Source of the DNA: Actinomycetota bacterium
GTDB taxonomy: Bacteria; Actinomycetota; Actinomycetes; Mycobacteriales; JACQDL01
Direction: 5' to 3'
NCBI GenBank assembly: GCA_016201065.1
Contig: JACQDL010000044.1
Location: forward strand, 30,189 to 94,188
Length of the DNA: 64,000 bases
Shown: in pieces, positions 9,422 to 17,670 of the stretch
Layout of the letters: each line of letters begins with the position of its first letter
Numbering within the stretch: the first letter of the stretch is position 1
Translations under genes and position numbers: made by a program
Notes under the pieces: generated by a model
The model's input: only the letters and a program-made list of their open reading frames with translations
Database searches by the model: none
What the model was told of the DNA's origin: nothing

Positions 9422-10570
9422 TCAACCCAGCCGGGCCACCGCGGCGCTGACCCGCTCGTCGGTGGCGGTCAACGCGACCCGGACATGGCGGGCGCCATCC
9501 ACGCCGTAGAAGGCACCGGGCGCGACCAGGATGCCGCGCCCGGCCAGCCAGGACACGGTCTCCCAGCAGTCCTCGTCACGGCTGGCCCACAGGTACAGGC
9601 CGGCCTCGGAATGATCGATCCGGAAGCCGGCCCGCCGCAGCGCGGACCCCAGCGCGACCCGCCGGGCGGCGTACCGCTCGCGCTGCACGGCGACGTGCGC
9701 GTCGTCGGCGAACGCGGCCGCCATCGCGGCCTGCACCGGGGCCGGCACCATGAGGCCGGCGTGCTTGCGTACGGCGAGCAGACCGGCCACCAGCGCCGGA
9801 TCACCGGTGACCACGCCGGCCCGGTATCCGGCCAGGTTCGAGCGCTTGGACAGCGAGTGCACGATGAGCACCCCCTGCGGGGTGCCATCGCACACCGAGG
9901 GGTGCAGCACCGAGACCGGATCGACCTCCCACCCGAACTCCAGGTAGCACTCGTCGGACACCACCGGCACGCCGTGCCGCCGCCCCCAGGCCACCCACTC
10001 GCGCAGCTCGGCGACGCCGAGCACCCGACCGGTCGGGTTGCTCGGCGAGTTCAGCCAGACCAGCGCCACCCCGTCCGGGTCGTCCGGCGGGCCGTCCACC
10101 GCGACCGGCACGCACCCGGCGAGGCGAGCGCCCACCTCGTACGTCGGATACGCCAGCCGGGGATGCAGGACCCGCTGCCCCGGCCCGGCCCCGAGCAGCA
10201 GGGGGAGCAGCGCGACCAGCTCCTTGGAGCCGATGGTCGGCAGCACGGCATCCCCGGTGACCCGCACCGCGAAGCGGCGGGCCAGCCAGGCGGCAGCCGC
10301 CGCACGGACCGCCTCGGTGCCGTGCACGGCCGGGTAGCCGGGGGTGTCCGTCCGGTTGGCCAGCGCTGACCGGATCACGTCGGGGACCGGGTCGACCGGG
10401 GTACCCATGGACAGGTCGACGATCCCGTCGCGGTATCCCCGGGCCACCTCGGCGTGCCGCGCGAGGGTGTCCCAGGGGAACGCCGGCAGCCGGTCGGCCC
10501 AACCCGCCAGCCCGGCACCGTCCACAGGAACACCGTCCACTGGTGCACCGCTCACCGGTGCAGTGCTCAC
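9422..10570 (-). CDS. dapC: Succinyldiaminopimelate transaminase
   Basis: A protein of up to 382 residues of PLP fold type I (aminotransferase class I/II), matching the actinobacterial DapC group that makes N-succinyl-LL-2,6-diaminopimelate using glutamate. Motifs: LNSPSNPTGRVLG (the NPTG loop) and the PLP lysine in IVHSLSKRSNLAGYR. It follows fdxA with a gap of about 11 bases, an order conserved in actinobacteria (M. tuberculosis Rv1177-Rv1178). The exact start is uncertain because the first 20 codons lie in 15-bp repeats with several GTG codons (10570, 10555, 10540, 10525); the conserved part begins at AGWADRLPAFPWD. Confidence 0.88.
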   Translation of the reverse strand: MSTAPVSGAPVDGVPVDGAGLAGWADRLPAFPWDTLARHAEVARGYRDGIVDLSMGTPVDPVPDVIRSALANRTDTPGYPAVHGTEAVRAAAAAWLARRFAVRVTGDAVLPTIGSKELVALLPLLLGAGPGQRVLHPRLAYPTYEVGARLAGCVPVAVDGPPDDPDGVALVWLNSPSNPTGRVLGVAELREWVAWGRRHGVPVVSDECYLEFGWEVDPVSVLHPSVCDGTPQGVLIVHSLSKRSNLAGYRAGVVTGDPALVAGLLAVRKHAGLMVPAPVQAAMAAAFADDAHVAVQRERYAARRVALGSALRRAGFRIDHSEAGLYLWASRDEDCWETVSWLAGRGILVAPGAFYGVDGARHVRVALTATDERVSAAVARLG

Positions 10571-10584
10571 CGGTGCAGCGCTCA
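10516..10584 (-). repeat. 15-bp tandem repeats at the dapC N-terminus
   Basis: Four to five imperfect units of 15 bases (consensus CACCGnTCACnGGTG on the plus strand) start at 10516, 10531, 10546, 10561 and 10576. Read on the minus strand they encode a pentapeptide series, VSTAP VSGAP VDGVP VDGAG, each unit offering a GTG. The array lies between the fdxA stop and the conserved start of dapC, so it multiplies possible start codons. Confidence 0.75.
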
Positions 10585-10908
10585 GTGCGGCTCTGCCTGT
10601 GGCGGCAGCGCGGCGATCAGCGGATGGTCCTTGTCGATCTTCCCGATCTTGGCCGCACCACCCGGCGAGCCGATGTCGTCGAAGAAGTCGACGTTGGCCC
10701 GGTAGTAGTCCTTCCACTTCTCCGGGACGTCATCCTCGTAGAAGATCGCCTCGACTGGGCACACCGGCTCGCAGGCGCCGCAGTCCACGCACTCGTCGGG
10801 ATGGATGTACAGCATGCGGTTGCCCTCGTAGATGCAGTCGACTGGGCACTCCTCGATGCATGCCCGGTCGAGAACGTCCACGCACGGCTCGGCGATGACG
10901 TAGGTCAC
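10582..10908 (-). CDS. fdxA: Ferredoxin, 7Fe-8S type
   Basis: A protein of 108 residues that carries electrons through two iron-sulfur clusters. Cysteines are spaced as in seven-iron ferredoxins: [17 protein letters not shown] (one cluster short of a classical CxxCxxC, typical of a 3Fe-4S site) and [15 protein letters not shown] (4Fe-4S). The C-terminal extension ([20 protein letters not shown]) is standard for the actinobacterial FdxA/FdxC group. It is the first gene of an fdxA-dapC unit. Its partner enzymes are unknown here; P450s are common partners, and one is encoded at 33,100. Confidence 0.93.
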   Translation of the reverse strand: MTYVIAEPCVDVLDRACIEECPVDCIYEGNRMLYIHPDECVDCGACEPVCPVEAIFYEDDVPEKWKDYYRANVDFFDDIGSPGGAAKIGKIDKDHPLIAALPPQAEPH

Positions 10909-11006
10909 GCGACGGTCCTCCCAGTCCAGCCGGTAGCTGCCCAGCCTCTAGATGCCTAGTATCGCGATGTCAGGCGGGTGTGACACACCCAGGGGGTAGA
11001 TCTCCG

Positions 11007-11930
11007 GTGCGAGATTTTGATCTCATCGGCAGCAGGGTCGTACTGCGGAGTCGGGTCGGCGAGCGGGACGGGCGACCGCTGTTCAGCGACGTGATCGGCG
11101 AGCTGGTCGAGATCACCGACACGGCGGCGGTGCGCCAGGCTGACGGCTCGGTGCGCCGGATCCCGATTTCGGCCGTGCACCGTCTCAAGGCCGTTCCCCC
11201 AGGCCGCGCGGACGCGCTGGCCCTGGCGGAGGTGGCCGCGCGCGGCTGGCCGGCGCCCCGCACCGGCTGGCTCGGGCGATGGCTGCTCCGGGACGGCGGG
11301 GGGTGGACCATGCGGGCGAACTCCGCGCTGCTGCTCGGCGACCCGGGCCGGCCGGTCATGGACGCGCTGGCGGAGGTGGCGCGGTGGTACCGGGAACGCG
11401 ATCTCACCCCGCGCCTGGCCATCCCGCTGCCGTGGCTCGCCACCGCCGACCGGGCCGCTGACCGGACGGGGTGGGTCACCGAGCTCGACCTGGCGGTGCT
11501 CACCGGTCCGGTCGCGCCCCGGCGGCCCGGCGGCGACGTGCCGGAGGTCCGGGTGGAGCCGGTGCCCAGCGACGGGTGGCTCGGGCGGTACCGGGCGGGA
11601 GCGATCCCGCCGGTGGGCCGGGCGATCCTCACCGCGCCCGAGCAGGTCGGATTCGCCTCCCTCACCGACGGCACCGGGGTGGTCGCCATCGGCCGGGGGG
11701 TGGTCACCGATCGCTGGCTCGGCGTCGCCGCGATCGAGGTGCACCCCACCCGCCGGCGGCAGGGGTTGGCCCGCCAGATCATGGCCGGCCTGCTCGCCTG
11801 GGGCGCCGAGCGCGGTGCCGCCCGCTGCCACCTCCAGGTCGAGCTGGACAACGCCGCGGCCCTGGCGCTCTACGCCGACCTCGGGTTCACGCCGCACCAC
11901 CGGTACCGGTACCGGACGGCCGGGAGCTGA
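11007..11930 (+). CDS. GNAT-family N-acetyltransferase
   Basis: A protein of about 307 residues. The N-terminus (SRVVLRSRVGERDGRPLFSDVIGELVE) forms a small SH3-like domain often fused to this actinobacterial acetyltransferase type; the C-terminal 100 residues form a GNAT fold with the acetyl-CoA loop RRRQGLARQIMAG (about residue 249 on) and a final LALYADLGFTPHHRYRYR. The acceptor is unknown. GTG 11007 is preferred, nine bases after AGGGGGT; GTG 10980 would add nine residues. Its last 44 bases overlap the convergent membrane-protein gene. It reads away from fdxA. Confidence 0.8.
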   Translation: MRDFDLIGSRVVLRSRVGERDGRPLFSDVIGELVEITDTAAVRQADGSVRRIPISAVHRLKAVPPGRADALALAEVAARGWPAPRTGWLGRWLLRDGGGWTMRANSALLLGDPGRPVMDALAEVARWYRERDLTPRLAIPLPWLATADRAADRTGWVTELDLAVLTGPVAPRRPGGDVPEVRVEPVPSDGWLGRYRAGAIPPVGRAILTAPEQVGFASLTDGTGVVAIGRGVVTDRWLGVAAIEVHPTRRRQGLARQIMAGLLAWGAERGAARCHLQVELDNAAALALYADLGFTPHHRYRYRTAGS

Positions 11931-12390
11931 CCGCACCGCCCGGCCGCCCACCCGGCCGGCCGCGGGCCCGGACCAGCGCCTGGCTCACGCCGAACGCGGC
12001 CGCCGCCGATCCGGCGAAGAGCAGGGCCAGCCCCACCAGGCTGCCCGGGACGACCACGTCACCCTCGGGCCGGCCGACCGACAGGCCCAGCACCACCGCC
12101 AGCCAGCCGATCACCGGCCCGGCCGAGGCGAGCCTGCTGCGGGTCGCGTCGTACATCAACCGTGGCAGCGTGGCGTTGACCAGCACGGCCACGAGCACGG
12201 CGACCGGCACCAGCACCGTGCCGACCCGCAACGGGACGTAGAACGCCTCGGCCACGGCCGCCTCGACGCTGGCCACCATCACCAGCGTGCCGCCGGTGAT
12301 CCGCTGCCAGGAAGGTGGTGGGTGATCGGCGTACGGCGTGGTTCCGGCCACCGGGGATGCCGGGGACCCGGCCTCCGGCATCCCGCGCAT
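11887..12390 (-). CDS. Small membrane protein following mshB
   Basis: A protein of 167 residues with about four membrane helices: GGTLVMVASVEAAVAEAFYV, VGTVLVPVAVLVAVLVNATL, an ASAGPVIGWLAVVLGLSV segment and VVPGSLVGLALLFAGSAAAA. ATG 12390 lies one base after the mshB stop (TGAGATG), so the two are coupled. A membrane protein in this position is also found in M. tuberculosis (Rv1171 after Rv1170), which supports a conserved but unknown role. The Gly/Arg/Ser tail overlaps the 3' end of the convergent GNAT gene. Confidence 0.75.
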   Translation of the reverse strand: MRGMPEAGSPASPVAGTTPYADHPPPSWQRITGGTLVMVASVEAAVAEAFYVPLRVGTVLVPVAVLVAVLVNATLPRLMYDATRSRLASAGPVIGWLAVVLGLSVGRPEGDVVVPGSLVGLALLFAGSAAAAFGVSQALVRARGRPGGRPGGAVSSRPSGTGTGGAA

Positions 12391-12391
12391 C

Positions 12392-13288
12392 TCACGCCAG
12401 CCCGGCGAACAGGTCGTCCTCCCAGCCCTGCGGGCCGGAGCCGGCTCCACGCTCCCCGCGCGCCAGCGTGTAGTGCTCGACCGAGAACACCTCCTGGCCA
12501 AGGTTGTTCGACAACGCGAAGAACGGGCCGTCCACGCTGATCTGGGTGGCGTACGCCCGCATCGCCTCCAGCTTCGCCGCGACGAACCCGTTGCCGACGA
12601 TCTCGGTCGTGACCAGCTCGTCGGGGGTGCCGAACGGGAGCTCGTCGGCGTCGTCGACCACGCCGAACGGCGCCTCGTCGCCGGCCGCACGCAGCGCCGC
12701 GATGCCGGTTCGGATCCACGACACGGGTATCGCACACCAGTACACCTTCGCCGCCGACCACGCGTCGCCCAGCTCGGTCCGGTAGCCGGGTTCGGCGGCG
12801 AGCTCCACGGCACGCATGGTGACCCGGTGCGCCTGGATGTGGTCGGGGTGGCCGTAACCGCCGTTCTCGTCGTAGCTGACCACGACCTGCGGGCGTCCCT
12901 GCCGGATGATCGCCACCAGCTCCCCGGCCGCCTCGTCGACGTCGGCCTGCCAGAAGGCCCGCGGGTGGTCGTTGGCCGGGGTGCCCATCATGCCGCTGTC
13001 CCGCCACCGTCCGACGCCGCCGAGGAACCGGTGCTCCGGGCCACCGAGGATCTCCATGGCGCGGCCGAGCTCACCGATCCGGTACCCACCGAGCTGGTCG
13101 GCCTGCCCGGCGGCGAGGCCGGCCAGTTCCGGCACCAGCACCTCACCCTCCTCGCCGAGGGTGCAGGTCACCACCGTGACCCCGGCACCGCCGGCCAGGT
13201 AGTGGGCGATGGTCACGCCGTTGTTGATCACTTCGTCGTCGGGGTGGGCGTGCACGAGCAGCAGCCGCCGCGGGGGAAGGTCGGTCAT
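12392..13288 (-). CDS. mshB: N-acetyl-1-D-myo-inositol-2-amino-2-deoxy-alpha-D-glucopyranoside deacetylase
   Basis: A protein of 298 residues of the PIG-L/LmbE zinc deacetylase family. It deacetylates GlcNAc-Ins in mycothiol synthesis, the main low-molecular-weight thiol of actinobacteria. The zinc motif AHPDDE is in [18 protein letters not shown] (residues about 9-26) and the third ligand in [13 protein letters not shown], with TCTLGEEGE between. Length and motif order fit MshB rather than the conjugate amidase Mca, though these paralogues are close. It is the first gene of a two-gene unit with the following membrane protein. Confidence 0.9.
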   Translation of the reverse strand: MTDLPPRRLLLVHAHPDDEVINNGVTIAHYLAGGAGVTVVTCTLGEEGEVLVPELAGLAAGQADQLGGYRIGELGRAMEILGGPEHRFLGGVGRWRDSGMMGTPANDHPRAFWQADVDEAAGELVAIIRQGRPQVVVSYDENGGYGHPDHIQAHRVTMRAVELAAEPGYRTELGDAWSAAKVYWCAIPVSWIRTGIAALRAAGDEAPFGVVDDADELPFGTPDELVTTEIVGNGFVAAKLEAMRAYATQISVDGPFFALSNNLGQEVFSVEHYTLARGERGAGSGPQGWEDDLFAGLA

Positions 13289-13312
13289 GTCGTGCAGGCT
13301 AACCCGGCGCGG

Positions 13313-14368
13313 TCAGATGATCTGCACGGTCTCCGCGAAGTGGCACGCGACCGGGTGCTCGCCCCGCGTCACCAGCGCCGGCTCCTGCTCCCGGCACTGC
13401 TCCCGCTGGGTGTCGGTGAGCTGGCTGGCGTACTTCGGGCACCGGGTGCGGAAGCGGCACCCCGACGGCGGGTTGGCCGGGCTGGGCAGGTCGCCCTCCA
13501 GCAGGATCCGCTTCCGCTGCCGCTCCCGGTTGGGGTCCGGCACCGGGATCGCCGACAGCAGCGCCTGGGTGTAGGGGTGCGCCGGCCGGTCGAACAGCTC
13601 GTCCTTGTCTGCAATCTCCATGATCTTGCCGAGGTACATCACGGCAACCCGGTCCGCGGTGTGCCGGACCACGGACAGGTCGTGGGCGATGAACAGGAAC
13701 GACAGCCCGAGCCGGTCCCGGAGGTCCTCCAGCAGGTTGACCACGCCGGCCTGGATCGACACGTCCAGCGCGGAGACCGGCTCGTCGAGCACCAGCACCT
13801 TCGGGTCCAGTGCGAGCGCCCGGGCGACCCCGATCCGCTGCCGCTGGCCACCGGAGAACTCGTACGGGTACCGGTTGGCGTGCTCCGGGTTGAGCCCAAC
13901 CAGCCGGAGCAGGTCCGCTACCCGGTCCCGCAGCGCCTGCCCCTTCGCGAGCCGGTGGATGATCAGCGGCTCGGCCACGATGTCGAAGACCGGCAACCGC
14001 GGGTTCAGCGAGGCGTACGGGTCCTGGAAGACGATCTGGATCTGCCGGCGCAGCGGCCGCATCGCCCGCCGCGACAGCGAGGTCAGCTCCTGCCCGAGGA
14101 ACTGCACCGAGCCGCTGGTCGCGGGCTGCAGGTGCAGGATCGCCCGGCCGGTCGTCGACTTGCCGCAGCCGGACTCCCCCACCAGCCCGAGCGTCTCGCC
14201 CGGGTAGAGGTCGAGGCTCACCCCGTCGACGGCCTTGACCATCCCGACCGTCCGCCGGATCAGCCCGCCACCCTTGATCGGGAAGTACTTGCGCAGGTCG
14301 CGGACCCGCACGATTGGCTCGCCCGCGGTGCGGCTGGCACCGGGTGCGTCGGTGACCGGTGCGCTCAC
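13313..14368 (-). CDS. Oligopeptide/dipeptide ABC transporter ATP-binding protein (OppF/DppF type)
   Basis: A protein of 351 residues that powers import with the permeases encoded upstream in the same direction. Visible: Walker [10 protein letters not shown], signature [15 protein letters not shown], Walker [13 protein letters not shown], and the C-terminal oligopeptide-type extension with cysteines ([10 protein letters not shown] and CREQEP). The start is GTG 14368, overlapping the stop of the previous ATPase in a GTGA junction. It is the last gene of the transporter operon. Substrate (peptide or other) cannot be decided from sequence. Confidence 0.9.
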   Translation of the reverse strand: MSAPVTDAPGASRTAGEPIVRVRDLRKYFPIKGGGLIRRTVGMVKAVDGVSLDLYPGETLGLVGESGCGKSTTGRAILHLQPATSGSVQFLGQELTSLSRRAMRPLRRQIQIVFQDPYASLNPRLPVFDIVAEPLIIHRLAKGQALRDRVADLLRLVGLNPEHANRYPYEFSGGQRQRIGVARALALDPKVLVLDEPVSALDVSIQAGVVNLLEDLRDRLGLSFLFIAHDLSVVRHTADRVAVMYLGKIMEIADKDELFDRPAHPYTQALLSAIPVPDPNRERQRKRILLEGDLPSPANPPSGCRFRTRCPKYASQLTDTQREQCREQEPALVTRGEHPVACHFAETVQII

Positions 14369-15525
14369 TGGGCCTCCTCGACCGTCGTCGGCGTGCTGCC
14401 GTTGGGCTGGCTGAGGGCCGGGCTGGCCACGGCGGGTGGGCCGGCCACGGCGGGTGGGCGGGCCTCGGCGGCCTCGGCGTAGACGTCGATGGCGCTGACC
14501 TCCGGGCGGGCCAGCTCCGCAGACCGGACGCACGCGACCTGGTGGCCGGGGCCGACGATCGCCAGCGGCGGCTCGGCGGTGTCGCACAGGTCGAGGTGCA
14601 TCGGACAGCGCGGCCCGAACGGGCAGCCAGGCGGCGGGCTGATCAACGACGGCGGGCTGCCCGGGATCGGGGTCAACCGCTGCCGCTCCCGCGCGTCGAG
14701 CCGGGGCAGCGACCCGAGCAGGCCGAGGGTGTAGGGCATGCCGGGCGAGTAGTAGATGTCGTCGACCGTGCCGACCTCGACCGGCCGGCCCGCGTACATC
14801 ACCAGCACCCGGTCGGCCATCCCGGCCACCACGCCGAGGTCGTGGGTGATCAGGACGGTGGCCGCACCGGTCTCCTGCTGGGCGGTCTTGAGCACCTCCA
14901 GGATCTGCGCCTGGACGGTGACGTCGAGCGCGGTCGTCGGCTCGTCCGCGATGATCACGTCGGGCTCGTTGGCCATCGCGATCGCGATCACGACCCGCTG
15001 CCGCATCCCACCGGAGAACTCGTGCGGGTAGGAGTTCGCCCGCTCCGCGGCGTTCGGGATACCGACCAGCCGGAGCAGGTCGACCGTGCGGGCCCGGGCC
15101 GCCTTCCGGGACAGCGACCGGTCGTGCTGGCGCAGCGTCTCGTCGATCTGGAAACCGATCTTGTAGACCGGGTTCAGCGAGGTCATCGGGTCCTGAAAGA
15201 TCATCGCGATGCCCTTGCCGCGGACCTGGGACAGCTCCCGGTCGGAGCGGCCGAGCAGCTCACGCCCGCGGAACAGGACCGAGCCGGTGATCCGCGCCGT
15301 GGCCGGCAGCAGCCCCATCACGGCCAGCGAGGTGACCGACTTGCCCGAGCCCGACTCGCCCACGATGCCGAGGGTCTCCCCCGGTGACAAGGAGTAGGAC
15401 ACCCCCCGGACGGCGTGCACCACGCCGTCCTCGGTGCCGAACTTGACCTCCAGGTCGGTCACCTGGAGCAGGGGCTCACCGTCGGCCCGATCGGGGGCAA
15501 CGGTGGGTTCGCTGATCGTCTGCAT
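14365..15525 (-). CDS. Oligopeptide/dipeptide ABC transporter ATP-binding protein (OppD/DppD type)
   Basis: A protein of 386 residues, the second ATPase of the importer. Walker [14 protein letters not shown], signature [16 protein letters not shown], Walker [15 protein letters not shown], and the C-terminal cysteine cluster [14 protein letters not shown]. The last 35 residues carry an 18-bp tandem repeat giving [16 protein letters not shown] 15525 fits the family start. It overlaps the next ATPase gene by four bases, so the two are made in step, as expected for a heterodimer. Confidence 0.9.
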   Translation of the reverse strand: MQTISEPTVAPDRADGEPLLQVTDLEVKFGTEDGVVHAVRGVSYSLSPGETLGIVGESGSGKSVTSLAVMGLLPATARITGSVLFRGRELLGRSDRELSQVRGKGIAMIFQDPMTSLNPVYKIGFQIDETLRQHDRSLSRKAARARTVDLLRLVGIPNAAERANSYPHEFSGGMRQRVVIAIAMANEPDVIIADEPTTALDVTVQAQILEVLKTAQQETGAATVLITHDLGVVAGMADRVLVMYAGRPVEVGTVDDIYYSPGMPYTLGLLGSLPRLDARERQRLTPIPGSPPSLISPPPGCPFGPRCPMHLDLCDTAEPPLAIVGPGHQVACVRSAELARPEVSAIDVYAEAAEARPPAVAGPPAVASPALSQPNGSTPTTVEEAQ

Positions 15526-15578
15526 GCTGCTCCGTCACGCGGTCAGGGCGGTAGAGGACATGGTGGGCTCCCGGCGGG

Positions 15579-16514
15579 TCAGGCCCGCACCCGGCTGTGC
15601 GACGGGTCGAAGGCGTCCCGGACACCGTCACCGATGAAGTTCATCAACAACACGATGACCATCAGCACCAGCCCCGGGATGTAGAACAGCCACGGCCGGC
15701 TGTCAGCGGCGCTCACGCCGTCGGAGACCAGCCGGCCCAGTGAGATGTCGTTGTTCACGCCGAAGCCGAGGTAGGTCAGCGAGGCCTCCAGGACCACCGA
15801 GGTCGCGGCACCGAGCGTGATCCAGACGATGATCTGGCCGAGCGAGTTCGGGATCAGGTGCTTGAAGATGATCCGCCGGTCGGAGGCACCCATCGCGTGG
15901 GCCGCCTCCACGAACTCCCGCTCCCGTAAGGTGAGAAACTGACTGCGCAGGATCCGGGCCAGATCCATCCAGCCGAACGCGCCGAGCACCAGCGCGATGT
16001 TCACCGCGGTGCCGGAGCCGGCGAACTTGCTGGCAAGCACGAGCAGGATGACCAGCAACGGGATGGTGAGGATCAGGTCGACGATCCGCATCAGGATGCT
16101 GTCCAGCCAGCCGCCGAAGTACCCCGACACCGCTCCGACGATGACACCGATGACCAGCGCGAGCCCGATGTAGATGAGCGCGATCAGGGTCGAGCGCTGC
16201 ACCCCGCGCATGAGCTGGGCCAGCAGGTCCTGACCGATGTCGATGGTGCCCAGCGGGTGGCCGGGGGTGAGCGGCGGCCTGGACAGCGCTGTGCCGTCCA
16301 GATCCAGGTACCCCCACCGGTAGAAGTGCGGCCCGACGAACGAGGCGATCACGACGGCGGCGTAGAGGATCAGCGCGCCCATCGCCCGCTTGTTGCGCAC
16401 GAACCGACGAACGATCTGCTGCCGTTGGCTGCGCGCCTTGACCGCGAACTCTCCGCGCACCGATCCGGCCGTGCCGGCAGCCGCCTGAGGGTCCCGTTGC
16501 TGGAGGGTGGTCAT
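15579..16514 (-). CDS. ABC transporter permease (OppC/DppC type)
   Basis: A protein of 311 residues with six predicted helices; the first follows a 35-residue cytoplasmic leader (RSQRQQIVRRFVRNKRAMG). The binding-protein-dependent permease EAA loop is clear: EFVEAAHAMGASDRRIIFKH, followed by HLIPNSLGQIIVW. It forms the inner-membrane channel with the neighbouring permease. Gap of 27 bases to the upstream permease gene; the downstream ATPases follow after 53 bases. Confidence 0.9.
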   Translation of the reverse strand: MTTLQQRDPQAAAGTAGSVRGEFAVKARSQRQQIVRRFVRNKRAMGALILYAAVVIASFVGPHFYRWGYLDLDGTALSRPPLTPGHPLGTIDIGQDLLAQLMRGVQRSTLIALIYIGLALVIGVIVGAVSGYFGGWLDSILMRIVDLILTIPLLVILLVLASKFAGSGTAVNIALVLGAFGWMDLARILRSQFLTLREREFVEAAHAMGASDRRIIFKHLIPNSLGQIIVWITLGAATSVVLEASLTYLGFGVNNDISLGRLVSDGVSAADSRPWLFYIPGLVLMVIVLLMNFIGDGVRDAFDPSHSRVRA

Positions 16515-16541
16515 GGTTTTCGATCTCCCTTGCCGGTGCCG

Positions 16542-17543
16542 CTAGCTCAGCCGGATGCGCGGGTCGAGCACCGCGTAGAGAAGGTCCGCGATCAGGTTGA
16601 AGACCACGATCGCGAACGCCGAGACGATCAGCCAGCACAGCAGGATGTTGGGGTCGCTCTGCTTGATCGCGTCCAGCAGCCACTTGCCCATTCCCTCGAA
16701 GCCGAAAACCTGCTCTGTCACGACGGCGCCGCCCAGCAGGGTACCGACCCCGAGCGCGACCACGGTGGTCGTCGGGATCAGCGCGTTACGCAGCGCGTGC
16801 CGGACCAAGACCCGCGGGTATCGCAGCCCCTTTGCGCGGGCCAGCCGGATGTAGTCGGAGTTGAGCACGTCGATCATCGAGGCCCGCTGGAACCGGCTCC
16901 ACCCGGCGTAGCTCAGCGCCGCCAGGGACAGCACCGGCAGCACCAGGTGACCGACCTGGTCCCAGAAGATCTCCGAGGGCGTGTGACCAAACTTGAACCC
17001 GGCGGACGACGCGCCGTAAATGCCGATCACCGGCCGGCCGCCGAAGAAGATGTTGTTGAGCCGGATCGCGACGAACTCCTTCAGCAGCGTCGCGAACCAG
17101 AAGGTCGGCATCGCGATGAGGATGTAGGCGACGGTCGTCGAGGCGTAGTCCGAGATCTTGTTCTGCCGGACCGCGGCGAGCACGCCGACAACGACGGCCA
17201 GCAGGATCGCCAACACCATCGAGAACACCAGCAGGCGCAGGGTCAGCGAGAGGTGCTCGCCCAGCTCCTGGTTGACCGAGTTGCCGCCGAGGTCGGTGCC
17301 GAAATCGCCCCGGACCGCGTGCGAGAGCCAATCCAGGTAGCGCACGTGCCAAGGTCGGTCGAGGCCGACCAGGTGCGCCTGGTTCGCCATCTCCTGCGGA
17401 GTTGGTGGGGGGCGCCGCTGCCGCAGCGGGGCAAGCGGGTCGGCCACCGAGGCGGCCAGCGCGAAAGTGACCACCGAGCTGGCCAGCAGGATCAGGGTCG
17501 ACGACAGAAGCCGCCGAATAGTGTACATGAGCACGGAGATCAC
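16542..17543 (-). CDS. ABC transporter permease (OppB/DppB type)
   Basis: A protein of 333 residues with six helices and the EAA loop (DYIRLARAKGLRYPRVLVRH, then ALRNALIPT). An unusual long loop after the first helix contains a charged Pro/Arg stretch (PLRQRRPPPTPQEMANQ). ATG 17543 or ATG 17528 could be the start; the helix MYTIRRLLSSTLILLASSV begins at the second. It lies 128 bases after the binding-protein gene, with a strong hairpin between them, so its level is probably lower than that of the binding protein. Confidence 0.88.
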   Translation of the reverse strand: MISVLMYTIRRLLSSTLILLASSVVTFALAASVADPLAPLRQRRPPPTPQEMANQAHLVGLDRPWHVRYLDWLSHAVRGDFGTDLGGNSVNQELGEHLSLTLRLLVFSMVLAILLAVVVGVLAAVRQNKISDYASTTVAYILIAMPTFWFATLLKEFVAIRLNNIFFGGRPVIGIYGASSAGFKFGHTPSEIFWDQVGHLVLPVLSLAALSYAGWSRFQRASMIDVLNSDYIRLARAKGLRYPRVLVRHALRNALIPTTTVVALGVGTLLGGAVVTEQVFGFEGMGKWLLDAIKQSDPNILLCWLIVSAFAIVVFNLIADLLYAVLDPRIRLS

Positions 17544-17623
17544 CTTACGCCGCGTTGGCGCCGCACGAGCCGGCCCGGGTTGGCCGGAACCGGCTCGTAT
17601 CGCGCAAGAGGGGAACTGCCTGC

Positions 17624-17663
17624 GGCCCTCCGGGTCCCGGATCGCCCCGGGTCCCGGAGGGCC
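17624..17663 (-). terminator. Strong hairpin between binding protein and permease genes
   Basis: GGCCCTCCGGG at 17624-17634 pairs with CCCGGAGGGCC at 17653-17663, and after one mismatch five further pairs close a loop of about six bases. It sits seven bases after the stop of the binding-protein gene and upstream of the permease genes on the same strand. This placement suggests partial termination or an RNA-stabilising element that raises the binding protein relative to the rest; that is inference. Confidence 0.65.
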
Positions 17664-17670
17664 GGCTCAA

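Noticed and set aside
12338..14482. Open frame of 714 codons on the plus strand
   Set aside because: It lies opposite mshB and the OppF-type ATPase gene, which have full family motifs. The product is an Arg/Pro/Gly/His-rich shadow typical of GC-rich antisense frames.
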